A DNA stretch of 41,030 nt from a bacterium. GTDB taxonomy: Bacteria; UBP14; UBA6098. The translations under genes and the position numbers were made by a program. The stretch lies in NCBI GenBank assembly GCA_023145965.1, contig JAGLDC010000050.1:1-41030 (forward strand), written 5' to 3'. Numbering within the stretch: position 1 is the stretch's first letter; every line of letters starts with the position of its first letter. This document shows positions 28,001 to 36,800 of this stretch, piece after piece. The notes beneath the pieces were generated by a model. It had not been told where the DNA came from and did not search any database. It saw nothing but the letters and a program-made list of their open reading frames with translations.

Positions 28001-29770
28001 CTCGACACCAAATTCAATATCCACAGAAAAAGTAATAACAATAGAATCCCCTTCAGATGTGCTAAACCAACCCCATTCAAGAATTGAATCACCAGGAGAT
28101 GGATCGAGAACACTATCGCGAGTCGCAGTTCCGAATAATTCTATAGTTGCTGGCGTTGTGCCGTATGTGAAACCCGGGGGCAGAATGTCCGCAAATTGAA
28201 TACCATATCCCGGATCACCACCACTCTGAACAAGGACAATGCGCCATGTCGTGTATGTCCCACTCATTGCCGGAGTGTGTGTGCAATATTTAATAACAGA
28301 ATAATCCGCATTAATTGGATTAAGGTTCTGCCCTGCAACAGCAGCATAGGAAGCCCAATCGTTATCATAACCATACATCTGAATAAGCATGGTCGTATCA
28401 GCTTCGAGGATATGCGCACCAGGATCGAGTTCAATCCTCGCGCCGCGTAGCGTGGTGCCGGGAAGATTGAACCATGCAGTCGAATAGGATGGCGGACCGC
28501 CATCGAGAACAATCGAAGCCTCGTGTCCCGATACAATTGTAACATTCAAATAATCATTTGTGTATCCTGATGGAGTCATGAAAATATAGCGCTTGGAATA
28601 CTGCTCCTCAGGAGGAACAACCATAAATGCCGGGTCACCGAGGGGATCATCACCCAAACCGGTGAAAAAATCCGGTTCGCCTTTAGTTAAAACACCACCA
28701 ACAATAAATTGCCCTACAAGAATAGGCTCATCGGAGGTGATTCTCGTGGGGCTATCGAGCAGCTTACCATCACAATCGGCAGCATAACCTAGAAGAGGTA
28801 AATAACTGCCCGCATCGCATGGTTGACCATTCCACTCCCATGTTTCACCGCGATTCAGTGTAACTGGAGTAGTGCCACTTGCATCCACTATCGTGATGTT
28901 CGTCCCATCGACAGATGCGACTATTTTTAAAACGTCCTCTTCCCAATCATTTCTGGGCTGAATCGGAAATACATTGAATATTTTCCCCCAAGCAGATAGT
29001 GGCGGCATCTGTTCGATAAGATAATCCGCTGCAGGAATTGTGTTGGGAACTTGCGCTATCTGACTTCCAGAAATAATAGCAATGGGTTTATCTGAAGTTA
29101 TCTCAGAACCAGTTAAATCATAAAGCGTTGTCGAATTGGGTGAATTGGCTAAAACTTGATAACAATCATAGCTATTCAAAGTAATATTCCACGGAACACC
29201 TGCAGAATGCCCCCCCTCTGTTGGAACAGGTGTTGTTATCTGCACATTCGTGCCATCGAAGGGAGCTACTATTGTAAACATACTCGGGCCACGATCGATT
29301 ATCAATGGATTATAAGCAGGTATATTGTCCCGCCAACACATAGTGATATACTCTGTCCCAAGACTGGGTACTGGAAAAACAAGAGCCATATCGTTTGTCG
29401 AGCCAGGAGTCCTGTAGGAAAGGAAATAGGCCGATATCGGATTGTCTGAGTGTATATACAAACCCTTGGAAACTATAACTTCAGATTCCGTGATCCAATG
29501 GGTGCTGTCTATGGCTACTGTCGTGACAGAATTTGGCGGTATCGTGAATGGAACATTGAAAGTCCCGCTAGCATTGCGAATATAACCCGTCGATGCCCAT
29601 GTCGATGTAAGAATCAGCTCACCATCAAAAACCGAAGCAGGCGGAATAGGTATTCCAACCGGCTCTCGACAAGCATTGGCAGGATAACAAATATAAAAAT
29701 CGGTCCCGAGATTAGTGAAACCAAAAATTATTGACGAAAATAAAATCAAAATAAATATCGCATTTTTCAT
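22010..29770 (-). CDS. Giant exported multidomain surface protein with IgGFc-binding-type head
   Basis: 2586 residues from the chosen ATG (29768-29770), preceded by GGGAGATATT; an in-frame ATG at 29839 would bury the signal peptide. Order: signal peptide 1-18; IgGFc-binding N-terminal-type domain 20-483 (DLTGSEITSDKPIAI, YLIEQMPPLSAWG); DUF11-like domain 490-627; PKD-like domain 628-710; three A/B Ig-like pairs 710-1346; PKD-like 1350-1436; fibronectin-III-like 1440-1560; fourth A/B pair to 1770; two PKD-like domains to 1940; fibronectin-III-like to 2056; A/B pairs five and six to 2483; C-terminal sorting domain 2487-2586, ending CNGTVVLLR. Boundaries are approximate. B halves share the SPDYC...CW motif. 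It is probably exported by a type IX-like system and anchored on the surface, perhaps as an adhesin or glycoprotein-binding fibre. Heads of this family were named for IgG Fc binding in a mucus protein; ligand here unknown. Confidence 0.9.
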   Translation of the reverse strand: MKNAIFILILFSSIIFGFTNLGTDFYICYPANACREPVGIPIPPASVFDGELILTSTWASTGYIRNASGTFNVPFTIPPNSVTTVAIDSTHWITESEVIVSKGLYIHSDNPISAYFLSYRTPGSTNDMALVFPVPSLGTEYITMCWRDNIPAYNPLIIDRGPSMFTIVAPFDGTNVQITTPVPTEGGHSAGVPWNITLNSYDCYQVLANSPNSTTLYDLTGSEITSDKPIAIISGSQIAQVPNTIPAADYLIEQMPPLSAWGKIFNVFPIQPRNDWEEDVLKIVASVDGTNITIVDASGTTPVTLNRGETWEWNGQPCDAGSYLPLLGYAADCDGKLLDSPTRITSDEPILVGQFIVGGVLTKGEPDFFTGLGDDPLGDPAFMVVPPEEQYSKRYIFMTPSGYTNDYLNVTIVSGHEASIVLDGGPPSYSTAWFNLPGTTLRGARIELDPGAHILEADTTMLIQMYGYDNDWASYAAVAGQNLNPINADYSVIKYCTHTPAMSGTYTTWRIVLVQSGGDPGYGIQFADILPPGFTYGTTPATIELFGTATRDSVLDPSPGDSILEWGWFSTSEGDSIVITFSVDIEFGVEGLFDNSIIVVDDSGTTSGNAGGLLGSQDDVMVVLPVFPIANAGWDTTICMGDTVTIGGDPTADSGTPPYRISWQSEPSGFSSFLANPSVFPIVTTDYIVTVTDSNDFSDVDTCRITVVESPIAGRRIPEPCGLVTSCYNQEIVWWMLDDVVGVIPESTIAIVNGVTYYPGVELVVTTASAGTTIATFTPADPGWAHGSTVVAELAQAMNYAYCAVTVEPCTFIVDLEPPVITDTIPPNDTTLYNASPTIGLDIEDLPAGVSPESFNYITVTVDGVPVSGLTPIWDGSHLSITGLTFVDGDTVRICLDSLFDAPGYTYCPPNDTSFCWEFYIRLSTPEAWVVEPLDINLDGVVASACTCQPVIIYLHDDIAIDDTTIQLQVDGVVYRITDPRLTYFADTLVFQPTMPCWTEGLHSFSLIAARSISGSSLPTAVSGNFTIDLTPPYFTNITPLPGTFVGASPTVSIRPHDDGLGLVDDEIYITIEGLSYTLPTAGLSWDGITFTASLLDLGLSFSDGDTINFCLRGSRDDPDYCDPNAADTCWMLIVNLATPTAMVILPDMGTISACDYQGVCWFVEASNGIDPASAVVVANGTVYDYASGLLTYSAISPMSGELCLVPSVVWSEHETVTVCLAELMDSMAHAMLDSVCITFYMDLVPPVVYGVTPSPGTEISSTSPVIDFCISDEVAGVDGDSVILNVEGVPYTFGSGWITDDTCLTWDAGALGLDFPESDTIEICLHMADAPDTCSANSFDSCWTLIMPPPHVYVHAGVDVTVCPGDSIELGCHPSAYGGIAPYMWEWSQIGGSWTSGDPNPTIYPTTTTSYILHVTDDALISTEDWDTITITVDFIPTSEPVMISPTAGSLLPPSPTSIDLLWQSPGGSPEFTYDVIVDDAVVATAISETTFAVDFPCGETHSWGVVAYNHCATEYFYCTADTIGDSTYIFLGPDNEYSAVATDSGRTFRTYPCDGPIPSVIRPLDGTFSACNPESIIIQIDDTSGIVEATIELEIDGVSYATTDAFLTFHAPNILIFSPSTDFWSDGDAVNVSLLHAENIYGVDIVSPLVFSFTIDYTAPVATGLIPPTGGYAPGFTTSAGFNVVDALSGVDPSLVCIEVSGSGFSDVHCIGDPCVTYDTLAGDFVIDLECAGYIFPRGDTITFCAISGDSPDYCDANIDTTCWDIFIIDCDLVVTIDMPDTVICEAPGSLSFPINATTTGGTPPFTYIWAPAGAYIDGHIEDIVATPPIGAVTQYVILVTDSTGCTAMDTVYVSISSFTANAGGDIWVCPDGIGTVGCPPVLFGSPVNPISITWRDLDGAVVSTDSSFEFAPESTTTLVLEIIDGVGCTAYDTMVVHYEHEAPGPFAWHSPEPDDTLTPGTVELCWEMPSGTAPIYFDVYLDSGLVVEEITDTCYTVGPFPCGEMHWWFIESYNFCYPIDCAGDTMWVWYPDSTTGGVFVPGDTFAGGFDPPFYMDPCETGTPEIIQPFDGAWSACDDQIIALKIVQPDSGLALDPATFELVIEDSIYLVDGTVVTWVEDSILTFTPWQLWTNGQQVNVSLERAEDTDGNTVNGLPFRWSFFVDLMPPVPSVFSPPLVDQTSSPASFQFDILEIGCGIDPTSIVAIIDGTPYSAGANPSWADPTLLFDAAGAGLLWIPGDSIIFEIVAADSPDYCDPNIDTTHFAWFVRDPNPPVPSIVTPEDGDFTACDPESIVIRIEDPDGVVELTIELEVNSISYTTDDSELEWAEPLLIFRPLPMWNDATVVNISLLRAEDIFGNDITSTLDFMFTVDLSPPTAQMTLPVENSMTRDVQQNIDIEIEDILSGVDPTALILNIDGVEYEYHEFSWSYTSENDGILGFIPENHNISFIAGDTVFVGITVYDSPDRCDANSAQFEWQFLIEPEVGCAVFPNPITADYDGINDNAAFTYPNMMSEEGTVVIFNSRNIEVWRSEISPAASYEDYAGRTWNGLDSKGVPAPEGLYLYIIIVEGEIVCNGTVVLLR

Positions 29771-29811
29771 AATATCTCCCAAATACATTTTGAAAAGTGA
29801 TTCATTTAGAA

Positions 29812-29839
29812 AAGATAAATCATTATTAGTATATGTCAA
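29812..29839 (-). promoter_or_regulatory. Promoter of the giant surface-protein gene
   Basis: Minus strand: -35 TTGACA (29834-29839), 16-bp spacer, -10 TATCTT (29812-29817), about 35 bases of leader before the ATG. This gives the giant gene its own transcript apart from the upstream surface-protein genes. Confidence 0.65.
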
Positions 29840-29983
29840 GATATAAGAAGATAGACAACCATAGTTATATATATATGCTCTTCTATAACTTACCGAAACC
29901 TAAAATAAACCCTATCTAAATGCTAAATAATGCAAAAATAGCTCAAAACTAAATTCCTCACTTTCGAGGCTATTTATCTTGAA

Positions 29984-30120
29984 AAAGGCGGGGCGATAGC
30001 TCAAAATTCGCCGCCTTTGCAAATTTCGTGACAGCAAGGTGGTTTGGTGGGGATTTTTGCGAAAATAAATCGAATCATTAACTGCGGTTTTCAATAATAG
30101 CAAAAATCGCGACAGCGCAA
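29984..30120. repeat. Dispersed intergenic repeat, copy 2
   Basis: Aligns with 13401-13529 at nearly constant spacing. Shared blocks: GGCGAT and GCCG in the left arm, the identical 16-mer GCAAATTTCGTGACAG (30019-30034), GGATTTTTGC (30051-30060), TTAAC in the centre, and TAGCAAAAATCG near the right end (30098-30109). The centre is otherwise diverged. This copy also has a perfect AAAGGCGG (29984-29991) / CCGCCTTT (30011-30018) hairpin that copy 1 lacks. Confidence 0.75.
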
Positions 30121-30151
30121 AAGGAAGAAGAATTTTTAAATTATACTCCGA

Positions 30152-30179
30152 AACAACATTGGTTATAACCCATGTCGTT
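30152..30179. repeat. Nested palindrome downstream of the VWA gene
   Basis: AACAACAT-T-GGTTATAACC-C-ATGTCGTT: outer arms pair 7 of 8 (the eighth is G-U in the minus-strand RNA) around a perfect 10-bp palindrome. It lies 41 bp past the VWA gene stop. It may act as a terminator or mRNA end hairpin for that transcript, though no clean T-tract follows. Confidence 0.45.
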
Positions 30180-30219
30180 TCTACAACTTAAAGCCTTTTC
30201 ATTTTATCTTATGCTTTTC

Positions 30220-33200
30220 CTATTTTATTAGCATTCCCATAATTATATCCTCGTCAACACCAGTCGCTGCACGAAAAAGATAGAGGCCGCTAGGTAACTG
30301 AGAGCCATCATCAGCTAAACCATCCCAGGTTATTCTGTTCAACCCAGCAGACATCTCTCGATCGAAAGAATTAACCCTCCTGCCAGATATATCGAAAACC
30401 TCGAGCCTAACTCCCTTTTCCGAGGGCAATGTTAAAAGAATCGTAGCTGTAGTATTAAATGGGTTAGGATAACAACCAATCAATGTCATCTCTTCTGGAA
30501 GAATATTTTTAAACTTCAATTTATGTAATCCTACACCAATAGATACGGGATTATCATTAACTCGTTTATCATCGATGAACATCTCCCCCATCACCGGAAC
30601 ATTAATCCTAATTATCGCCTCCTCACGAAGTAATATAGTCCATTCGCCATCGGAAGCCGAAGTAGAAAGCTGAATATCTCCTTTTATCAGCGTTGCTATC
30701 CGCTCTGAGGAATATGGAGTGAGAGGTGGAATTGCGATATCGCCTGAACACAAATCCGAATTTGACATGGGCGAATAAGCTATTGAAAGTGTGGCCATTT
30801 CTCCATCTGCTATAATTTCGATAGTTCCAGTCCACTCGATTGGAATTTTGGGCTGGAATTTCCGAGAACCATCGAAAGGAACCTCCAAAATTCCATCCGA
30901 ACTGGAAAGCAGCCAATACGCGCATCCAGGGCGAAGCGAGTCGGTGGAATAATATTCTGAACCATCCCAAGCAAATATATCCCCAATGATTCCTCCCGAA
31001 GGAAATATTTCAATTTCGCTAATAGAAACCGCTTCAAACGGCGCGCCAATAAGATTCCATCCATTAAATACAATCCGAGAATAGGAATCGAGTCTTCCGC
31101 CAACAGTCATTATCGCGTAGGATGAATCCGCCCATATCCAATAACCTTGACCCTCCTGAATCAATTCGGCATTGCGATAGCTTGCCATTTCATTGGAATA
31201 GCGATAAACACTTAGCATAGTGTTAAAAACTTCTTGGGCGGGAACCACGGTCGGAAGAACAGGACTGCTAACCATATTCCATCCATTGTGAACTGTAAGT
31301 GAACAATAGGTGAATTCTGGGAAGAACCATTCGATAAGAAGTGTATCATTTAAACCGTAAGTTGCCGTTGAATCTCGTTTCATATCGACAATCCCTTCAA
31401 GGCGGAATTCACCCTCCGGCAAATCTGCTGGATTCCAATGAATTGTGCCGTTTGGCTCATCGAAAGTCGCAAGATTCCATGCTCTCGGTGGAAAAGGACA
31501 ACGAATATCACGCAAAAGCCCTGCTATATGAGGATAAGCGGCGTCATCGAAGACAAAACGGCCATCTACCATCCAATCTGGAGCGGGAACATCGATAATG
31601 TCAATACCATAGTCATAAGAATCTCCAGCACCCCATGTTGCCCCAAAGGTAACAACTCTATCAAAATGATTGGGTAGATGTGTTCTATTAAGATATAAAT
31701 CGCAAGTGAAAACCTCGGGCGTAAGCGTAACATAGAAGAAACCATCTGAGGTCTCGACTAATGGGAAGCCCAGATTGAACTCGAAACCGGTTATATCTAT
31801 TGAAGTATATTGACCTCCTAATGCGTCGCAGTTAACAATTGCACGCAAGAAAAGAAAATCGCCACCGGAGCCACTGGAAAGCGGGGCACCAATTATTGTC
31901 GCACTGACTAAACCAGTTTCTTCATCAATATCGATAGTATCCACTAACCAACCATCCGTGAGTGTTCCTGAAGTCACAAGTCCAAGCGGAATAAGAACAT
32001 TAGGATCGACGGTGAATGTCATCTCAGCCGAACCGATAACAGACATTTCGAGACCGTCGATAGAAAGGGGAATCAATACTGTATCACATGGCGCACCAAA
32101 CATGATAGGGAACCCAACCTCGCGACTTGCTGCAGCGGCAAAAAACTCCCAGCATGTTGGTTCCATCTGGTTTGGTGAACAATAACAATAATCCGGCGAA
32201 TCAAATAACTCGGAGATACATACCCGAATGACCCCGCTTCGCTCAATTATTACAGTATCAATGCTTACAATAGCGGTATCTTCGTGTAGAGTCCAGATGG
32301 GCCCTGAAGTATCGAGCGTGTCTGAATCCATTGTTACATCGATTCGTGCAGGAATTGACAACGGCGATATTCCTGAAAATTCATCTATTAGATTTGCACT
32401 GATCGAAACTTCCCCTACGAAAAGAGTATCGTCTTCGCTCGGGTAATGATAGATAAGCTCCGGAGGCTGAAGATCAACATAAAATGTGCACGGAGATTCC
32501 ACTCCAATGCATCCCCAATTATTGACCAATTCCACGAACTCGAAAACAACAGTATCACGATGTGCAAATGTTGTTTCTGGAAAAAAGAACATGGTATCAC
32601 CGGCTATAGAAACATCGAAAGCCACTTCGATTCCGTCCACTTTAATTCCAAGATTATAATCAGTTATATAACCATATTCTGGGTTAGTGTGAAGCACTTT
32701 TATCCATTGGTTAGCACATGAGGTTATGCCTCCACAAGGGGAAGGCATTAGTATATCAATGCGCGGTTCACAGAAACTGTTGTATGTCGAATCGTCCCAA
32801 CCTATGAAATCAACACTATTCTCCACAACAACATTGAAAATAACATCTGTAAGTTCGCAAAACTTGGACGTTAGATATTCAAATTCGTAACAACAAGGTA
32901 TATTTCCCAAGGCAAGCCCGAGACTCTCTACCATTGCGCTGTATTCAGCATCATATAGGTCACTCCAGATACCACCGGTTGACTCAGCAAGAACACGGTA
33001 TCCGGCATAATAAGCTCGATCCGGACTATCGCCAGAAAGAGGATACCACTCCATATCGGAATCGGGTGGGCATACCGCAAAAAAAGTTACGGAATCACTC
33101 GAGCAGTAATCCATGATTTGATACAGAGAAGAATCGGAATAGTCGTAATATGGCAAACATGGTGGCGAAACAATCTGCACTTCCTCATCTGTGAACATGA

Positions 33201-33834
33201 CGACAGCTTTATGACAACCAGGACGCCAATCGAGTGTATCGATTATCCAGTGAAGAGCACCGTATTGGTCCTCATGACCACTTCCTCTCAATGCCCATGG
33301 GAGTGAATAATAGAACAGCGTTGCCTGAAATAGCATGTAAAAATCTGTAGGATTATCAGCCCACATGTCCGTTCCAACAGTGCAAGGCGGCGCGGCGGAA
33401 AAATCCGTCAACACCATATGTCTAAGACCATTTATCTCCGCAGGACATCCATTAAAGATGGCAATACAAATACGATAATCAATGCCGGCGAGACCGGCAG
33501 TGAATATCGATAGCGCCGAAGAAAAAGTCGAAACATCGTCGTCCATCGAGCCAGAAAAATCCATTAGGAGAACAATATCGATGTATGGTGCCGGGCATTC
33601 ATTAAGTTGCCTAATACTTGGTGGAACAACAGGTGTTCCATTTTCAGAAAAAGAGAAATCCTCCAATTCAAGTTCGGGTGTATATCGTCCGAGGGAATCG
33701 AAAACGCAAACCATCGTGTAAATTGTTTCGCAATCGTCTGATTTGATTATTTCCTCGATTTGGACATCACCTGACTGAGCGAAAATTGAAATGGCGGCTA
33801 TTAAAGCCGCCAAGATTGGATTTTTTATTTTCAT
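30220..33834 (-). CDS. Exported surface protein with von Willebrand A and cohesin-like domains
   Basis: 1204 residues. Signal peptide 1-20. A von Willebrand A domain (about 84-300) has the metal site DFSGS at 92-96 (DIVLLMDFSGSMDDD). One A/B Ig-like pair follows (about 355-565), with SPDYC...CW in the B half. Residues 568-690 look like a cohesin-type domain (APCDTVLIPLSIDGLE, TFTVDPNVLIPL, GGDFLFLRAIV). Two GWN segments (GWNMVSSPV, GWNLIGAPF; 848-985) occur often in type IX-secreted proteins. The C-terminus (1115-1204, CYPNPFNTTATI...FDISGRRV...GLYLF) is a type A sorting/FlgD-like domain, unlike the CNGTV type of its neighbours. It lies 32 bp after the FG-GAP gene. Role inferred: surface adhesion or scaffold protein; ligands unknown. 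Confidence 0.88.
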   Translation of the reverse strand: MKIKNPILAALIAAISIFAQSGDVQIEEIIKSDDCETIYTMVCVFDSLGRYTPELELEDFSFSENGTPVVPPSIRQLNECPAPYIDIVLLMDFSGSMDDDVSTFSSALSIFTAGLAGIDYRICIAIFNGCPAEINGLRHMVLTDFSAAPPCTVGTDMWADNPTDFYMLFQATLFYYSLPWALRGSGHEDQYGALHWIIDTLDWRPGCHKAVVMFTDEEVQIVSPPCLPYYDYSDSSLYQIMDYCSSDSVTFFAVCPPDSDMEWYPLSGDSPDRAYYAGYRVLAESTGGIWSDLYDAEYSAMVESLGLALGNIPCCYEFEYLTSKFCELTDVIFNVVVENSVDFIGWDDSTYNSFCEPRIDILMPSPCGGITSCANQWIKVLHTNPEYGYITDYNLGIKVDGIEVAFDVSIAGDTMFFFPETTFAHRDTVVFEFVELVNNWGCIGVESPCTFYVDLQPPELIYHYPSEDDTLFVGEVSISANLIDEFSGISPLSIPARIDVTMDSDTLDTSGPIWTLHEDTAIVSIDTVIIERSGVIRVCISELFDSPDYCYCSPNQMEPTCWEFFAAAASREVGFPIMFGAPCDTVLIPLSIDGLEMSVIGSAEMTFTVDPNVLIPLGLVTSGTLTDGWLVDTIDIDEETGLVSATIIGAPLSSGSGGDFLFLRAIVNCDALGGQYTSIDITGFEFNLGFPLVETSDGFFYVTLTPEVFTCDLYLNRTHLPNHFDRVVTFGATWGAGDSYDYGIDIIDVPAPDWMVDGRFVFDDAAYPHIAGLLRDIRCPFPPRAWNLATFDEPNGTIHWNPADLPEGEFRLEGIVDMKRDSTATYGLNDTLLIEWFFPEFTYCSLTVHNGWNMVSSPVLPTVVPAQEVFNTMLSVYRYSNEMASYRNAELIQEGQGYWIWADSSYAIMTVGGRLDSYSRIVFNGWNLIGAPFEAVSISEIEIFPSGGIIGDIFAWDGSEYYSTDSLRPGCAYWLLSSSDGILEVPFDGSRKFQPKIPIEWTGTIEIIADGEMATLSIAYSPMSNSDLCSGDIAIPPLTPYSSERIATLIKGDIQLSTSASDGEWTILLREEAIIRINVPVMGEMFIDDKRVNDNPVSIGVGLHKLKFKNILPEEMTLIGCYPNPFNTTATILLTLPSEKGVRLEVFDISGRRVNSFDREMSAGLNRITWDGLADDGSQLPSGLYLFRAATGVDEDIIMGMLIK

Positions 33835-33866
33835 TTCATACCCCCGAAAATCGGAGTTAAAGTCAC

Positions 33867-36800
33867 TTATCGAGCAAGCACAACTGAACCGTTACAGATA
33901 ACCTTGCCATCTTGTTTAATAACATATAGATACAACCCCTCCGGCAAAAGTTTGCCCTTGGTGTCTTTACCGTCCCAGCTTCGAGCATCGAAATTCCTGG
34001 CGTCATCGATGGGGTCGATAGTTTTCGAAAAAACAGGTCTATTTCGAATATCAAATATGGTCAATTCGCCCGATTGAGTGAACATATGCGGGAAATCAAA
34101 GACCGTTACCTCGTTGATATTATCGCTGTTAGGTGTAAATGGATTGGGAATAACCAAACAGGCAATCAGCGGCTCTATAATGAAGCTATCCGTCAAGGTG
34201 TAACAATTTGCATCGCAGTAATCTGGTGAATCACAAGCCTTAAGGCTTACTTCAATTGTGTCACTGGTGTTAAACTCGATGCCTGCAAATGCTGGATCGA
34301 AAATGACAGTCCACATTCCGTCGCCCTCGTTATTCAAAATTGCGGGAGGGAATTGGATTTCATCGCCGTTAATCCAAAGACGCACCGAATCAGTATTGAG
34401 TCCGCTAAGAGGTTCATCAAGTGAAGCGGTTATTCTAGGAGCAACATCGCGAATCATTTGACTAAGCCCCATCTGAGGCGTAAGGAACTCGATCTCCGGT
34501 GCATCGAAATCAAGCCAGAAATTAAAGCAGAAAGGAGCATTAGCAATATTCTGTCCTATCCTACTCTCAGCTCTATTAAGGCATACATTCGCCATATTGC
34601 CACTTTGCCACCAACCGGGTTCAGGTGTCCAATGAAGATCGTTACTGTCACTGTCCCACCAGAGATATTCTTCATCTATACTATAAGTTATGCTATCGAT
34701 CTCCAATTCAAAGGAAATGGAATCCATCGAAACCTCAGAGACTATGTGAATAATTATCTCTTGATCCAAACAAGCGCTATATGTATCACGTTCAGGATGT
34801 TTCAAATAAGCTACAGGCTCATGCGCTAAAATGAAGAATTTCCAGCAAGTGGTAGGATTGACATTCGGACCGCAGAAACTTGTATCATCCGGAGTATCTT
34901 CCATTCCCCACATACATATCTCGATAGTATCTGCTGGCAATACACCATCATATATATCAAAATATACCGTATCCGGATCCACGCCATCACAGTGTATATC
35001 GACATTATAATCGTTAATCGGAACTCCGTTTACTTCAACAGACATATTTTCAGCTAGAACTGTAGTCGAATCGATACTCATAAAATCGTCCGCTAAAACA
35101 GCATATACTTCATCGAGAACATCATAAGAAGCATAATCCATATGATCCGGGTGAACATCGATGGTATCGGGATACATATCATCGACGATTATTGTGCACA
35201 CCGATGGAGTAGTCATACAGAAAAGTTCGTTATAGATAGTTTCGAGCTTAAACACCACAGTATCTCCATGCGGATAAAGTGGATTGGGATTATAAAACAG
35301 CCCTCCATGATATTCGTCGCCGTCCCAGTAAAGCCTTGGATCGTCGAGTGTAATAGTCTCGAGTGGCGTAGAGTTCGATTGGACTGTTAGCATTATTAAT
35401 GTATCTAACAAAGGATAGCTAGTTCCATATATCGAATCAGCAGAGATATTAAATATCAGCTCCTGCCCTGTGTTAATCACAGAACCAAGACTGTCCATGG
35501 GGCCGCAAGAAATAACATTACCGCATTCATTGGGTCTAATTCTAACTACCGCCGGTGGATAATGACAACGAGGTGTCCATGATTGTATTGGGATATGGCG
35601 ATTAGACACAATAAGCGAATTTAAACATGTAGCATGTAGCCAGAAAGAGATATCGCATGAATCGCAACTCGGATCGACTTCAAATCGCCAAATGAGAACA
35701 GTGTCAGTTTCAGGCATAAGATCGCCGATATACGTTGTGCATTGCCCCTCAATATAATCTAGGCAATTAGACCCGATCGAATCGAATTCCAAGATGCAAT
35801 GAGTATAATAAGCGATTTCCTCACAGGTGGGGTTCCAGATTTTAGCGGAGAATATAAATTCACCTATGCTATCACATTTGGCACATTGAATTGGATTGGC
35901 CAAAAGCTCCGGGCCGGGAATAGCCTCCAGGCCACAAGGAATAACTCTTTGTGCACGCCATATATTATCGACTTCCCAATGTAGTTGAGCGGAAGTGTCC
36001 GACAGCATGTGCATATCATCGTCAATATTAGTATAGTAATAACTACCCGTATTCCACATTCTTCTAACTGGATTCCAATCATCGTCGTCACCGTATATGT
36101 AAATACCACGATTAGTGGACGAATAGCCGCCCCTATATGTGCTAACCGCGAATTCTGCGTGACAGTCGTTATCCAAGTCTGCTATAGGTACAAATCTATT
36201 AGGATCAGGACGATAATCTCCATCAAAATCGTCGAAGGTTGCCCAGAAATAGCCGGTTCGTCCATCGAAAACAATAAATTCGCCAGCCATGTTATAGCTA
36301 CAAAGGTCCCATACGCCGTCACAACTGAGGTCGGCAGCGGACATAGAAATTATTTCCCCTGAAGTAAATGGATCGGTTTGCCAGAATATTGTTCCATCGA
36401 CACGAACAACAGTAATAATACATTGCGAGCTCGAGGGTGAATGATTAACCGCGAAAGCTATTTCAGGTTCTGGAGTTGCTAGATCAAAATCGGCAATAAC
36501 CGGACATTCATAATGACTGTAAACTGTGCTAACAGCATCGATAGAAATGACTTCACTTTCGAGAACACCATAACCATCGTAAATAAATATATGTGCATTG
36601 TAGCTTCCATCAACCCATTCGCAAATCACTTCAGGGTCATTATCCAAATCGATATCTGCAACAGCAATTGGTCCGCCAGGCACACGCCATAACTCTGTCC
36701 CTGTATTATCCCAACAAACAACCTCTACGTCCCCTGAACTGCCGGCTGTAATCGAAGCCAGAAGCTCATAGTTACCATCAAGGTTTATATCTTCGCAATC

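Larger units (their letters stand above)
29771..30219. other. Gene-free region between two surface-protein genes
   Basis: 449 bp. From the giant gene outward it holds the promoter (29812-29839), AT-rich DNA, repeat copy 2 (29984-30120) and a nested palindrome (30152-30179). No coding signs; a short open frame at 29912-30103 overlaps the repeat and is not credible. Confidence 0.6.

Noticed and set aside
33793-33811. GGCGGCT/AGCCGCC hairpin in the signal-peptide codons of the VWA gene
   Set aside because: Explained by Ala codons on both sides of a Leu-Ile pair; an effect on translation is possible but unsupported.
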